A stretch of DNA of 64,000 nt from Roseiarcus sp963813195 (GTDB taxonomy: Bacteria > Pseudomonadota > Alphaproteobacteria > Rhizobiales > Beijerinckiaceae). Both the position numbers and the translations under genes were made by a program. Each line of letters opens with the position of its first letter. The first letter of the stretch is position 1. The stretch lies in the NCBI GenBank assembly GCA_963813195.1, contig CAWEYC010000036.1:248001-312000 (forward strand), given 5' to 3'. Of the stretch, positions 44,899-54,842 are shown in pieces. The notes under the pieces were generated by a model. The model was not told the origin of the DNA and made no database searches. It saw only the letters and a list, made by a program, of their open reading frames with translations.

Positions 44899-45359
44899 CG
44901 ATGTGACAACTCCCGCGACAGGAGCGGAGAGATTCCGCCGGCGTCAGCGTTGCGCCCGCCGACTCGTCGCCGCGCAGACCATACGGGGTGAACGGCGCGG
45001 CGGGGTCTCCGCAATTCGCATGGCAGCCATGAGCAAACCACGAAGCCCCCCTGCCGCGCATGGGTTGGACGAGGCCGCCGGGTCCAGAAGCCGCGAAGGC
45101 CGCCGCCGAATCCGATGCTCGCCAGAAGGAGAGATAATAACATTATAGAAATGTTAATAAGCTTTTGAAGCGCGCCTGATCTGCTCGGCGACAGCTCCGC
45201 CGCGCCGTCGAGAGCGCGCCGCCGCGAGGGACTGAAAAAGGCGCCTAAGCCGTTGAAACTCACCGGCGCGAACCACCGATCGCCTTTTCGTCCCGGCACC
45301 GGCGTCGGGCCATGATTCAGCCGAGATGAGCCGATCATCGCTCGCGGCGCCGGGCTCCC
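44899..45359. other. Intergenic region without a supported gene
   Basis: 461 bases upstream of the exporter gene. An AT-rich patch at 45126-45165 stands out and could hold the exporter promoter. An open frame on the minus strand reads MLLSLLLASIGFGGG and then Arg-rich sequence; I see no family match and do not call it a gene. Confidence 0.4.
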
Positions 45360-45926
45360 CTACTCCCGTTCCGGGACCGGCACGTTGAACCCGTTGAGCG
45401 TCGTCGAAACCAGGCTGTAGAGGCCAACGAGATAGATCATCTCATTGACGCCGTGCTGACCGAACGTGTCGACGGCCAGCCGGTAAAGCGGCTCGGGCAA
45501 CGTGCCGCCGCGAACCAGCTTGTACGCGAGGTCGAAGGCGACGCTTTCATCGGCCGCCAGGTCGCCGGGCTTCAGGTCGGCGACCAGCGTCGCGAGCCGC
45601 TCCGGCTTCATGCCCTCGCGCTCGGCGACCGCGATATGGGCGTAGATCTCGTAGGCCGCGTCGAAACGCGCGCCGACGACGAGAATGACAATCTGGCGGA
45701 TGTTGTCCGGCAATGTCGCGTTGGCGGTCATCGCCAGCGTGAAGTCCCAGATGGCCTTGCCGATTCCCGGCTCGTGCAGCCAAGGGTTCCACGGCCCCAT
45801 CAGCGCGCCGTCGTCGCGAACGGCTTTGAAGGCGTTGAAGTTGCCGGCGATGCCCTTGCGCATGTCGTCGTACAGCGGCTTCTGCTGGGGCGTCAGGTCG
45901 GCGGGGGCGATGAGCGGCAGGCGCAT
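45360..45926 (-). CDS. Carboxymuconolactone decarboxylase-family protein
   Basis: A 188-residue AhpD/CMD-fold protein. LPDNIRQIVILVVGARFDAA and YEIYAHIAVAEREGM correspond to the core helices, and FGQHGVNEMIYLVGLYSLVS near the C-terminus is typical. The CxxC pair of the peroxidase members is absent, so an oxidoreductase activity by thiols is unlikely. The ATG at 45926 follows AGAGGA. It is divergent from addB. Substrate is unknown. Confidence 0.85.
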   Translation of the reverse strand: MRLPLIAPADLTPQQKPLYDDMRKGIAGNFNAFKAVRDDGALMGPWNPWLHEPGIGKAIWDFTLAMTANATLPDNIRQIVILVVGARFDAAYEIYAHIAVAEREGMKPERLATLVADLKPGDLAADESVAFDLAYKLVRGGTLPEPLYRLAVDTFGQHGVNEMIYLVGLYSLVSTTLNGFNVPVPERE

Positions 45927-46108
45927 CAGGCATCCTCTCGTTGGAAGGCCACGCACTGGAACGGCGCTCCGCGCGCCATCCGAGTCACGACCTCGACGAG
46001 CATACAGCGAGGAAATCGCCGCTTTTGAGGCGGGGCGCGCGCGTCGCGACGTCGGCGTGGCGCGCCGTCCGGCCGCTTGCCTTCCCCCCGTCTTGGAGCC
46101 ACAACAGC

Positions 46109-49100
46109 TTGCTCCGCAACGACTCGCAGGCGTCCGCCCTGACCGCCCCCAACGTCTTCACCATCCCTGCCGGCGCGCCGTTTCTCGCGACGTTGGCGCG
46201 CGCGTTGATCGGCGGCGCCTTGGTCGAGGGCTTTCCCGGCGCCGGCGGCCCGCTCGACCTCGCGAGCGCGACGATCTACGTGCCGACCCAGCGCGCGGCG
46301 GCCGCGCTGTCGCATGCGCTGGTCGAGGCGGGCGGCGGAACGAGCCTGATCTTGCCGCGCATCGCCCCGCTCGGCGCCTTCGAGCCGAGCCGGGACGAAC
46401 TCGCCTTCGCCGAACCCGAGGAAATCCCGACCGACGCCGCGCCCTCCGCGGTCGGCGACCTCACCCGGCGCATGACCCTCGCCAGACTGACGCGGGCCTG
46501 GGGCGAGGCGCTGCGCGGCGCCATTTGCCGCGTCGACCGCGACGGGCGAAAGATCTTCGACGAAAGCGAGCCGGCCCTGGTCGCCGCCAGCCCGGCCCAG
46601 GCCTACGCGCTGGCGGGCGACCTCGCCGCGCTGATCGACGATTTGATCATCGAAGGCGTCGACCCGGTACGGCTCGAAGGGCTGGTGACCGACAATTTCG
46701 ATCCCTACTGGCGCATCACCCTGGATTTTCTCAAGATCGCCTTCGCGCAATGGCCGGCCTGGCTCGACGAGCGCGGCCTGATCGATCGCGCCCGACGCAC
46801 CGCGCTTCTGGTCGAGAACGAAATCCAGGCCCTGGCGAGCGAGGCGCCGCGCGGTCCGACGATCATCGCCGGCTCGACCGGCGCCAATCGCGCGACCGCC
46901 CGCCTGATCGCCGCCATCGCCCGCGCGCGGCAGGGCGCGGTGGTGCTGCCCGCTCTCGACCTTGGCCTCGACGAGCGCGCATGGGCGATGATCGGCGCGA
47001 GCGACGAAGGCGCGCTCGGCGTCGCCGGCCATCCGCAGGCGATGCTCCACCGCTTGCTCGGCAGCATCGACATTTCGCGCCAGGACGTGAAGCCCCTGGG
47101 GATTGCGACCGATGCGTTGCGGGCGCGCGCCCATACGCTCAGCGAGGCGCTGCGGCCTGCCGACTCGACCGACATTTGGAGCCAGCGCCGCGAAGACCGG
47201 AGCGCCGGCGCGCTGAGCGACCAAGCGATCGAGCGCGGCCTCGCGGAAGTCGCCATCATCGTCGCCGACGACGACAACGAGGAGGCCGTGGCGCTCGCCG
47301 TCGCGATGCGCGAAGCGCTGGAGACGCCGGACAAGACCGCCGCTCTGATCACGCCCGACGTCGCCATCGCGCGGCGCGTTTCGGCCGAACTCGCGCGCTG
47401 GGGCGTCGAGGTCGAGGATTCAGCCGGGCGAACGCTCGGACAGACCGAGGCGGGCGTATTCGCACGGCTGGCGCTCGCCGCCGCACAGGATTTCTCGGCC
47501 CTGCCGCTGGTCGCCCTGCTCGCCCATCCGCTGACGCGGCTCGCCCGTGCGCCCGAAGCCCTGGCAAGCGCCGCGCGCGCCCTCGAGATCGGCGTCTTTC
47601 GCGGAATCATGCCGCCGACCGGCCTCGGCGACATCGCTGTTTTGATGGAGAACGCGCGCGCCGCCGCGGTCGATCGCTATGCGCACGAAGCCCGCAGACG
47701 CCTTGACGAAGACGACTGGCGCGCCGCCGAGACGCTGCTGCGCGACGCGGACGCCGGCTTGGCGCCGCTGCGAGCGCTCGGCGCATCGGCGCCGCTCAGC
47801 CTGTTCATCGCCGCCCATCGCGCCGCGCTCGACGCCTTCGCCGCGCACGACGTGGAGGATAGCGCCCACGAGGCATGGAGCGACGCACATGGCGGCGAGG
47901 CTTTGCGTGGGCTTTTCGACGAATGGGCCGAGGGGGCCGAGCTGGGTTTCTCGTGCAGCCTCGCGGACTATGGCGCGCTGTTCGACGCGGTCGCCTCCGG
48001 CCAGCGCGCGCCGCCAGGGCGCGCTACGCATTCGCGCTTGCAGATTCTCGGCCTGCTCGAGGCGCGCCTGCTGTCCTTCGATCTCGCGCTGCTCGCCGGC
48101 CTCGACGAGACGATCTGGCCGCCGGCGGCGCGGACCGACGCCTTTCTCAACCGGCCGATGCGCGCTGCGTTGGGTCTCTCCGCGCCCGAGCGCCGGATTG
48201 GACAGACCGCGCACGACTTCGTCGCGGCGTTCGGCGCGCCTCAGGCGATCATCAGCCGGGCCAAGAAGCGCGGCGGCGCGCCGACGGTCGCCTCGCGGTT
48301 TCTCCAGCGGATGAGCGCCGTCGCCGGCGAGGCCGCCATGGCCGCCGCCGAGGCGCGCGGCGACAAATACATCGATCTTGCGCGGGCGCTCGACCGCCCC
48401 GCGCAATATCGTCCCATGCCGCGCCCGGAACCGAAGCCGCCGCGCGCCCTGCGTCCGAGCAAGCTCAGCGTCACGCGCATCGAGACGCTGCGGCGCGATC
48501 CTTACGCGGTGTTCGCCGAGGCGATCCTGCGCTTGACCCCGCTTGAGCCGATCGGCGTCGAGACGGGGCCACGCGAGATCGGCAATCTCTGGCACGGCGC
48601 GTTGCAGGAGTTTTCCGAAGTCTTCGCGTCGGGACGTCTGCCCGCCGATGCGCGCGAACAGCTTCTCGCCATCGCGCGCGCCCAATTTGCGCCGATGCTC
48701 GCCGATCCCTCGTTCCGCGCCATGCACTGGCCGCGCATCGCCCACGGGCTCGACGCGTTTCTCGCGTTCGACGCCGATCGGCGCGCCGGCGCGGAGCGCA
48801 TCCTGATCGAGCAAGGCGGCCGGCTCGAAATTCCGCTCGCCGACGGATCGCTGTTCACGCTGACTGCGCGCGCCGACCGCATCGAACTGCTGCGCGGCGG
48901 CGGGGCGGCGCTGATCGACTACAAAACTGGATCCCCGCCCGGGACGGGCGAGATTCAAGTCGGCTTCGCGCCGCAACTGACCCTCGAGGCGGCGATGCTG
49001 TCGCGCGGCGGCTTTGCAAGCCTGCCGGGCGTCGAAGCGGTTTCGGCGCTCTACTTCAAGCTCGGCGGCGCCAACGGCGGCGAGGCGCGCGACCTCAAGT

Positions 49101-49312
49101 TCAAGGATGCGACCTTCGCGGAGATCGTCGAGCGGCACTTCACCGGCCTGAAGCGGCTGCTCGATCAATTCGCCGATCCCGCGACGCCGTATCTCTCGCG
49201 TCCCTATCCGAAATTCGCCAAGCGAGCCGGCGCCTACGACCACCTCGCGCGGGTGAAGGAATGGTCGGCGACCGGCGGCCAAGCCGACGACGGTCAAGGA
49301 GACGAGAGTTGA
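46109..49312 (+). CDS. addB: Double-strand break repair protein AddB
   Basis: Alphaproteobacterial AddB, partner of AddA in the helicase-nuclease that processes double-strand ends for recombination. From TTG 46109 the product has about 1,067 residues; GGAG lies ten bases upstream and family sequence (VFTIPAGAPFLATLARALI) begins soon after, while the open frame reaching back to 45941 looks like leader. The C-terminal RecB-like nuclease domain contains LWHGALQEFSEVF, TARADRIELLRGGGAALIDY and DYKTGSPPGTGEIQ. The stop overlaps the TTG start of addA. Confidence 0.9.
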   Translation: MLRNDSQASALTAPNVFTIPAGAPFLATLARALIGGALVEGFPGAGGPLDLASATIYVPTQRAAAALSHALVEAGGGTSLILPRIAPLGAFEPSRDELAFAEPEEIPTDAAPSAVGDLTRRMTLARLTRAWGEALRGAICRVDRDGRKIFDESEPALVAASPAQAYALAGDLAALIDDLIIEGVDPVRLEGLVTDNFDPYWRITLDFLKIAFAQWPAWLDERGLIDRARRTALLVENEIQALASEAPRGPTIIAGSTGANRATARLIAAIARARQGAVVLPALDLGLDERAWAMIGASDEGALGVAGHPQAMLHRLLGSIDISRQDVKPLGIATDALRARAHTLSEALRPADSTDIWSQRREDRSAGALSDQAIERGLAEVAIIVADDDNEEAVALAVAMREALETPDKTAALITPDVAIARRVSAELARWGVEVEDSAGRTLGQTEAGVFARLALAAAQDFSALPLVALLAHPLTRLARAPEALASAARALEIGVFRGIMPPTGLGDIAVLMENARAAAVDRYAHEARRRLDEDDWRAAETLLRDADAGLAPLRALGASAPLSLFIAAHRAALDAFAAHDVEDSAHEAWSDAHGGEALRGLFDEWAEGAELGFSCSLADYGALFDAVASGQRAPPGRATHSRLQILGLLEARLLSFDLALLAGLDETIWPPAARTDAFLNRPMRAALGLSAPERRIGQTAHDFVAAFGAPQAIISRAKKRGGAPTVASRFLQRMSAVAGEAAMAAAEARGDKYIDLARALDRPAQYRPMPRPEPKPPRALRPSKLSVTRIETLRRDPYAVFAEAILRLTPLEPIGVETGPREIGNLWHGALQEFSEVFASGRLPADAREQLLAIARAQFAPMLADPSFRAMHWPRIAHGLDAFLAFDADRRAGAERILIEQGGRLEIPLADGSLFTLTARADRIELLRGGGAALIDYKTGSPPGTGEIQVGFAPQLTLEAAMLSRGGFASLPGVEAVSALYFKLGGANGGEARDLKFKDATFAEIVERHFTGLKRLLDQFADPATPYLSRPYPKFAKRAGAYDHLARVKEWSATGGQADDGQGDES

Positions 49313-52300
49313 ACGTGGACCCGCGACGGCTCGAGGCGCCGCTGCCGGCGCGTCTCGCGCAGCAACGCGCCTCCAACCCGGCGGCGTCGGCCTGGGTGTC
49401 CGCCAACGCAGGTTCGGGCAAGACGCATGTCCTGGTGCAGCGCGTACTGCGCCTGCTCCTCGACGGCGCGCCGCCCTCCGGCATTCTCTGCCTCACCTTC
49501 ACCAAAGCGGCGGCGGCCAACATGGCGTCGCGCGTCTTCAGGACGCTGGCGAAGTGGACGAGCCTCGACGACGCGGCGCTCGCTCAGGAGATCGTCAGGT
49601 CCGGCGCGCCGGCGCCGGATGCGGCCGGGCTCGGCTTCGCGCGCCGCCTGTTCGCACGTACGATCGAGACGCCGGGCGGCCTGAAAATCCAGACGATCCA
49701 TGCCTTTTGCGAACGGCTGCTTCATCTCTTTCCCTTCGAGGCCAATGTCGCGGCGGGGTTTCGCGTCGCGGAAGAGCGGGAAGCGGCGTTGCTGATGGCG
49801 GAGGCCCGGGCGCGCGCTTTCGCCATCGCGCTCGATTCGCCCGAACGGGATGAGGCGATCGCGAGGATCGCGCGCGACGCCGGCGCCGACGGGTTCGACG
49901 AATTGCTTAGGGAAGCGCTCGGGCGGCGCGGCGAAATCGCGCGCCTCGGCGACGGCGCCGCCTATGGCGCGACGCTGCGGCGCAAGCTCGGGCTTGGGCT
50001 GACCGAGACCAGCGCGTCGATCAAACGCGAGATGATGCGCGCCAAGCCGCAATGGGCGGGCTGGGCGGGCGAACTCGCGCAAGGCAGCGCGAACGACCAG
50101 GGCATCGCCGCGAGCCTCGTTCGCGCCGCCACTGCAGGCGATGCCGAGGAAAGCCTCGCGGCCTATATCGAAGCGTTCTTTACCGGCGAAGGCAAGCCGC
50201 GCGGCGGCCAAACGCGCGGTCTGGTCACCAAGACGCTGGCCAAGCGCTTGCCCGACTTGCGCCAGCGCCTGAGCGACGAACAGGATCGACTGATCGCGCT
50301 GCGCGATCGCCTGCGCGGCGCCGAGGCGCTCGAACGCAGTGTCGCGCTGATAGGCGTTGCGCAGTCCGTTCTGGCGCAATACGCGGGTCTCAAGGGCGCG
50401 CGCGGCCTTCTCGATTTCGATGACCTGATCGCCCGCACGCTCGCCTTGCTCGACCGCGCCGACGCAGCCTGGGTCCTCTACAAGCTCGACGCCGGCATCG
50501 ACCACATTCTCGTCGACGAGGCGCAGGACACGTCCGAATCGCAATGGGCCATTCTGATCCGGCTGTGCGACGAATTTCTCTCCGGCGCCGGCGCACGCGT
50601 CCGGCGGCGCACCTTCTTCGCGGTGGGCGACGAGAAGCAGTCGATCTTTTCCTTCCAGGGCGCCGCGCCGAAGATGTTCTCCGCGACGCGGCACGAACTG
50701 CAGCGGCGGCACCGCGAGGCTGGGCTCGATTTCGATCCGGTATCGCTGTTGCTGTCGTTCCGCTCCGCGCCGCGCCTGCTCGATGGCGTCGACCGCGTCT
50801 TCGCCGTCGAGACGGCCTGGCGCGGTCTCACCGGGGACAACGTGAAGCCGCCGCCGCATGGCGCGTTTCACATTGATCTGCCAGGCATGATCGAACTGTG
50901 GGAGCCGATCGCGGCGGTGAAGTCCGCCGAGCGCGAGGATTGGCGCCTGCCGCTCGACGCGAGTGCGCGCGAAGACCCACCCGTGGCGCTGGCGCGGCGC
51001 GTCGCGACGGTCATCAAAGGGTGGCTTTCGCCCGGCTCGCCCGAGCGCGTGCGCGACGCGGTCACGCATCAGCCGCGCCGGGCCAGCGCCGGCGACATCA
51101 TGATCCTCGTGCGTTCGCGCGGCGCCTTCTTCGAAGCGATGATCCGGGCGCTGAAGGAAGCCGGCGTCAAGACCGCCGGGGCCGACCGCCTGACGCTGCG
51201 CGATTCCATCGCCGTGATGGATCTGATCGCGGTCGGGCGCTGCGCGCTGCTGCCCGACGACGATCTGACGCTCGCCGCGGCGCTCAAGTCGCCGCTCATC
51301 GGCCTCGACGATAGCGATCTCCTGGTCTTGGCGCCGAAGCGCGCGGGCTCGTTGGCGCAAGCGCTGGCGTCGTCGAGCGACGAACGATTCACGCTCGCCC
51401 GAACTCGCTTCGAGACATGGCGACGGCGCGCCAAGGTTCAGTCGCCCTATACGTTCTACGCGCGTCTCGTCGGCGAGGATGGCGGCCGTCGCGCGCTGCT
51501 GGCGCGGCTCGGGCCCGAGGTCGCCGACGCGATCGACGAATTCATGGCGCTCGCCCTCGCGCACGAACGAAAGGCGGCGCCGTCGCTGCACGCATTCCTC
51601 GCGGAAATCGAGGCGACGGACTTCGCGATCAAACGCGACATGGAAGGCGAGGGCGACAGCGTGCGGGTCATGACCGTCCACGCCGCCAAGGGCCTCGAAG
51701 CGCCGATCGTGTTCCTTCCCGACACGTGCTCGGCGCCCCATTCGCGCAACGAAGCCAAGCTCATCGACCTCGGCGACGCCGAATCCGGCGAACCGCCGCT
51801 GTTCGTCTGGGCGACGAGAAAAGGCGATGATTCCCCGCCCCTGGCCGCCGCACGCCAAAGGGCGCGCGAGGCGGCCGCGGGCGAACATCGGCGGCTGCTC
51901 TACGTCGCGATGACGCGCGCCGCCCAGCGTCTCGTCGTCGCGGGATACGAAGGCGTGCGGGCGCGGCCGGCGGACAATTGGCATGACCTCGTCCGGTCGG
52001 GCCTCGGCGACGCCTTGCAGCCGGCGCCGGCGCCGTGGGGCGGCGAAGAGACGATTTTGCGGTTCGGAGAGGGTTGGGGCAGCGAACCTGTTCAGGCGAT
52101 GTCGCCGACTGCTCCGCGCCAACCCGAGCCGGATTGGCTGTTCGCCGCGGGCCCTCGCGAAGCCGCGGCCGCGCCGCTCAGTCCCTCGCGCGCCAGCGCG
52201 CCGCGTCGCTCGGGCGAAGCGAGCCGCGCGCGCCGGCAGGCGGGGTTGCTCGCCCACGTTCTGCTGCAACATCTGCCGGATGTTCCCGTCGAGCGGCGCC

Positions 52301-52752
52301 GCCAGGCGGCGGAGCGTTTTCTGGCATTGCGGGGCGGCGCGCTGACGTCGGAAGAGCGCCTGGGGCTGGCCGAACGCGCGATGGCGACGCTCGCTCGCCC
52401 CGAACTCGCGCCGCTGTTCGCGCCGGGCTCCCGCGCCGAAGTGGCGGTTGCCGGAGTTCTGCCCCGCCGCGGGCGTCCCGCTCTACCATTCGCCGGGCGG
52501 ATCGATCGCCTCGCGGTCAACGCCGACGCGGTGATGATCGCCGATTTCAAGAGCGGCGCGCCGGTCGAAGCCGCGATGCCGGCGGCCTATGTCGCACAGC
52601 TCGCGCTCTACCGCGCCGCCCTCGCCCCGCTCTATCCCGACCGGCCGGTGCGCGCGTTTCTCGTATGGCTCGGCGTCGCTGAAGTCGTCGAAATCCCGTC
52701 CGCGAAGCTCGACGACGCGCTGTCGACGCTCGCAATTGAATCCGCAGGCTGA
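49309..52752 (+). CDS. addA: Double-strand break repair helicase AddA
   Basis: UvrD-type helicase plus nuclease of about 1,147 residues. Motifs in order: Walker A SANAGSGKTHVLVQRVLRLL near residue 30, motif II ILVDEAQDTSESQWAIL, motif III FFAVGDEKQSIFSFQGA, motif V VMTVHAAKGLEAPIVFLP, motif VI LLYVAMTRAAQRLVVAGYEG, and the nuclease site MIADFKSGAPVEAAMPAAYV. Start: TTG 49309 overlaps the addB stop and lies six bases after AAGGAGA; a GTG at 49315 is the alternative. Complete and coupled to addB. Confidence 0.95.
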   Translation: MNVDPRRLEAPLPARLAQQRASNPAASAWVSANAGSGKTHVLVQRVLRLLLDGAPPSGILCLTFTKAAAANMASRVFRTLAKWTSLDDAALAQEIVRSGAPAPDAAGLGFARRLFARTIETPGGLKIQTIHAFCERLLHLFPFEANVAAGFRVAEEREAALLMAEARARAFAIALDSPERDEAIARIARDAGADGFDELLREALGRRGEIARLGDGAAYGATLRRKLGLGLTETSASIKREMMRAKPQWAGWAGELAQGSANDQGIAASLVRAATAGDAEESLAAYIEAFFTGEGKPRGGQTRGLVTKTLAKRLPDLRQRLSDEQDRLIALRDRLRGAEALERSVALIGVAQSVLAQYAGLKGARGLLDFDDLIARTLALLDRADAAWVLYKLDAGIDHILVDEAQDTSESQWAILIRLCDEFLSGAGARVRRRTFFAVGDEKQSIFSFQGAAPKMFSATRHELQRRHREAGLDFDPVSLLLSFRSAPRLLDGVDRVFAVETAWRGLTGDNVKPPPHGAFHIDLPGMIELWEPIAAVKSAEREDWRLPLDASAREDPPVALARRVATVIKGWLSPGSPERVRDAVTHQPRRASAGDIMILVRSRGAFFEAMIRALKEAGVKTAGADRLTLRDSIAVMDLIAVGRCALLPDDDLTLAAALKSPLIGLDDSDLLVLAPKRAGSLAQALASSSDERFTLARTRFETWRRRAKVQSPYTFYARLVGEDGGRRALLARLGPEVADAIDEFMALALAHERKAAPSLHAFLAEIEATDFAIKRDMEGEGDSVRVMTVHAAKGLEAPIVFLPDTCSAPHSRNEAKLIDLGDAESGEPPLFVWATRKGDDSPPLAAARQRAREAAAGEHRRLLYVAMTRAAQRLVVAGYEGVRARPADNWHDLVRSGLGDALQPAPAPWGGEETILRFGEGWGSEPVQAMSPTAPRQPEPDWLFAAGPREAAAAPLSPSRASAPRRSGEASRARRQAGLLAHVLLQHLPDVPVERRRQAAERFLALRGGALTSEERLGLAERAMATLARPELAPLFAPGSRAEVAVAGVLPRRGRPALPFAGRIDRLAVNADAVMIADFKSGAPVEAAMPAAYVAQLALYRAALAPLYPDRPVRAFLVWLGVAEVVEIPSAKLDDALSTLAIESAG

Positions 52753-52832
52753 TTTGTTTCGCGGGGGACGCCGGCGGAAATGCCGCCGTTAACGCCTTGA
52801 TAAGGTCTCATTTTGTGGACAACCTCGCGTCC

Positions 52833-54110
52833 ATGAAAACGAGCGTTAGATGGTTGACCCGCGACCACAGTGTCGCGTGTGTCGCTGAATTGAACGGACG
52901 AGGAAAAGCGCGGAGGAGCCGTTTTGGCGGGCTTTGGCCGGCTTTTGCCGGCCTTGTGCTAGTCTCCGCGCCGCTTTCGGCCTTCGGCGAACCGAAGCCG
53001 CCGCCCGGCATGGTGCTTTACGATCATCCGGTATTCCACCACGGAGTCCGCGTGCTTTGGCACGGCGCGTGGCGGAGTGGAAAAAAGGCCGACGCGGCAG
53101 AACTCGCGACGGCGAAGTCGCCGCAGCCGGCGTCCAAGGACTTTTCCATCCTGGTGGACGCGGAAGATAGCACCGCTGTGCGCCTAGCCGAGGAATTCGT
53201 CGGCGCGCTGCGAGACGACGGCGCCACCGGCCACGTAATCCCGGGGCAAACATCTCCGGTCGCGCTCGCCAAGGCGGTGAGGAGCGACGGCGCCGATCTC
53301 GCGATTGCGCCGATGGATGCGCTCCTCGACAACGCGCAGGCGACGGCGGACTGGCGCGACCGCGGGCCGTACATCGCTCGCCTCGGCTCTGAGACCGTCG
53401 AAATCATCGCGCCGCGGGCGACCGTCGACGTCCACGAGCTTACAGGTCGCGACGTCGGGTACGGCGTCGCCGACAGCGCCGGGGCGGCCACCGCCGCCAC
53501 ATTGTTCTCCCATCTCGGCGTCGCCCCAAAGCCGTCATACGGTCAGCTCGGACCGGCGCTCGCCGATCTGGAGTCCGGCAAGCTCGCCGCGGTGGTCGCC
53601 GTCGGCGCGAAGACCTCGAAGATCCTGGCGGATTTCGGCAAGGACGGCCGTTTCCACGTGGTGCCGGTCGCTTGGTCGCCCGCGCTGCAGGCGCTCTATG
53701 CCCCGGTCCGGTTGACGGGCGCGGACCGGCCGAACCTGATCGGAGCGAACGAAAAGGTCGAGACGCTCGGCGCGCCGATGGCGCTCATCGCGCTCGACGC
53801 CGCCCCGTCGTCCCCGCGCGCCGAGCAACTCGCGGGGCTGACGAAATCGTTTTTCGGCGGCTTCGACAAGCTGCTTGGCCCCGATAACGACGCGGCTTGG
53901 CGCGACGTCAATCTCTCCGCTGCTGCGCCGTGGCCGCGCTTGCAGGCGGCGCAGGCCTGGATCGACCTCAACGCGACCGCGCCCAGCGCTTCGCTCGAGG
54001 CCTTCCGCGCAGTCGCCAAGACGTCCGCGTCGGCGAACGGAGGCGTCGGCGCGAAGGATTCCGATCGTTTGTACGACAGTCTGATGCAATGGCGTGGCGC
54101 AGGGCAATGA
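52833..54110 (+). CDS. Periplasmic TAXI/TRAP-like solute-binding protein
   Basis: About 425 residues. A hydrophobic stretch, FAGLVLVSAPLSAFGEP, after a long basic N-terminal region suggests a signal peptide or anchor. The mature part alternates beta and alpha elements as in substrate-binding proteins (DLAIAPMDALLDNAQ, VAVGAKTSKILADF) and resembles TAXI-type TRAP receptors. No membrane TRAP subunit is adjacent, which is odd. An earlier TTG at 52797 is open. It is followed after 13 bases by a small SEL1-like protein. Substrate unknown. Confidence 0.6.
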   Translation: MKTSVRWLTRDHSVACVAELNGRGKARRSRFGGLWPAFAGLVLVSAPLSAFGEPKPPPGMVLYDHPVFHHGVRVLWHGAWRSGKKADAAELATAKSPQPASKDFSILVDAEDSTAVRLAEEFVGALRDDGATGHVIPGQTSPVALAKAVRSDGADLAIAPMDALLDNAQATADWRDRGPYIARLGSETVEIIAPRATVDVHELTGRDVGYGVADSAGAATAATLFSHLGVAPKPSYGQLGPALADLESGKLAAVVAVGAKTSKILADFGKDGRFHVVPVAWSPALQALYAPVRLTGADRPNLIGANEKVETLGAPMALIALDAAPSSPRAEQLAGLTKSFFGGFDKLLGPDNDAAWRDVNLSAAAPWPRLQAAQAWIDLNATAPSASLEAFRAVAKTSASANGGVGAKDSDRLYDSLMQWRGAGQ

Positions 54111-54123
54111 CGGGAGGCAACGC

Positions 54124-54738
54124 ATGCCAATCCTGCTGAAAGCGACTGCCGGTCTTTTCGCCGGCGCGATGATCGGCGTTCTCACTTTTGCGTTCTGGCC
54201 AGAGACCGAACTCACGGCCGTTAAGGAGCGTCCGGCGGTCGAGCAACCGAAATTCGCGACCAATGCGGTCGCGCCCCAGCCGGCGCCTTCCGCGACCGCG
54301 AACGCGGCGTCTTCAGCGAACGCGGCGCCGGCGACCGACAAGGCCGCGATCACCAAGCTGGCGCTCGCTCTCCGCGCCGGAGCTGCGGAGGATAACGCCG
54401 CGCTGCCGTCGCAGCCGGTCGCCTCGACGCCGGTGAAAGCGACCGCGGTGAGCGACAGTGAGCGCGCCCTCAGCATGCGGGCGCAAGGGCTGGTCGCCCT
54501 GGCCGGCGGCGACATCGCAGGGGCGCGGGCGTTTCTCGAACGCGCCGCCGAGGCCGGCGACGCGCGCGCCCTCCTCGTTCTCGGCGATACTTACGATCCC
54601 GCGACACTCACGCGCATGGGCGCGATCGGCCTCAAGGGCGACGCAGCGCGAGCGCGCGATTACTATGCGCGCGCGCTTTCGGCCGGCGTCGCCGCGGCGC
54701 GCGATCGCATGGCCGAACGGGATGTGCGGCAATACTGA
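54124..54738 (+). CDS. SEL1-like/TPR membrane-anchored protein
   Basis: A 204-residue protein with an N-terminal membrane anchor, LLKATAGLFAGAMIGVLTFA. An Ala/Pro-rich linker (residues 30-80) leads to a helical repeat: ALSMRAQGLVALAGGDIAGA and LERAAEAGDARALLVLGDTY, then DAARARDYYARALSAGVAAA, with the Sel1 pattern of alternating alanine and glycine. GGGAGG lies seven bases before the ATG. Probably a periplasmic scaffold working with the preceding binding-protein-like product; unproven. Confidence 0.7.
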   Translation: MPILLKATAGLFAGAMIGVLTFAFWPETELTAVKERPAVEQPKFATNAVAPQPAPSATANAASSANAAPATDKAAITKLALALRAGAAEDNAALPSQPVASTPVKATAVSDSERALSMRAQGLVALAGGDIAGARAFLERAAEAGDARALLVLGDTYDPATLTRMGAIGLKGDAARARDYYARALSAGVAAARDRMAERDVRQY

Positions 54739-54779
54739 TTGGGCCGCGTCGCGGCTCGGTAGCAATCAAGCGCTGTAGC

Positions 54780-54794
54780 GACGCCGCGGGCGTC
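54780..54794. terminator. Short hairpin between convergent genes
   Basis: GACGCC and GGCGTC pair around GCG, extended by one further pair. Located between the ends of two convergent genes, so a shared terminator is possible. Stem is short and no T run follows. Confidence 0.3.
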
Positions 54795-54842
54795 GTCATA
54801 TGCCGGGCCGGGCCATCACGACGAGCGCCCGCCAACACTCCG

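Noticed and set aside
44658..45338. Minus-strand frame with a hydrophobic MLLSLLLASIGFGGG segment
   Set aside because: Short hydrophobic run followed by Arg/Pro-rich sequence, no ribosome site or family match, and overlapping the exporter start.
49294..52272. 992-codon open frame antisense to addA
   Set aside because: It is an Arg-rich mirror of a gene with complete helicase motifs; long antisense frames are expected at this GC content. The same holds for 9698-11596 opposite kup and 47420-49297 opposite addB.
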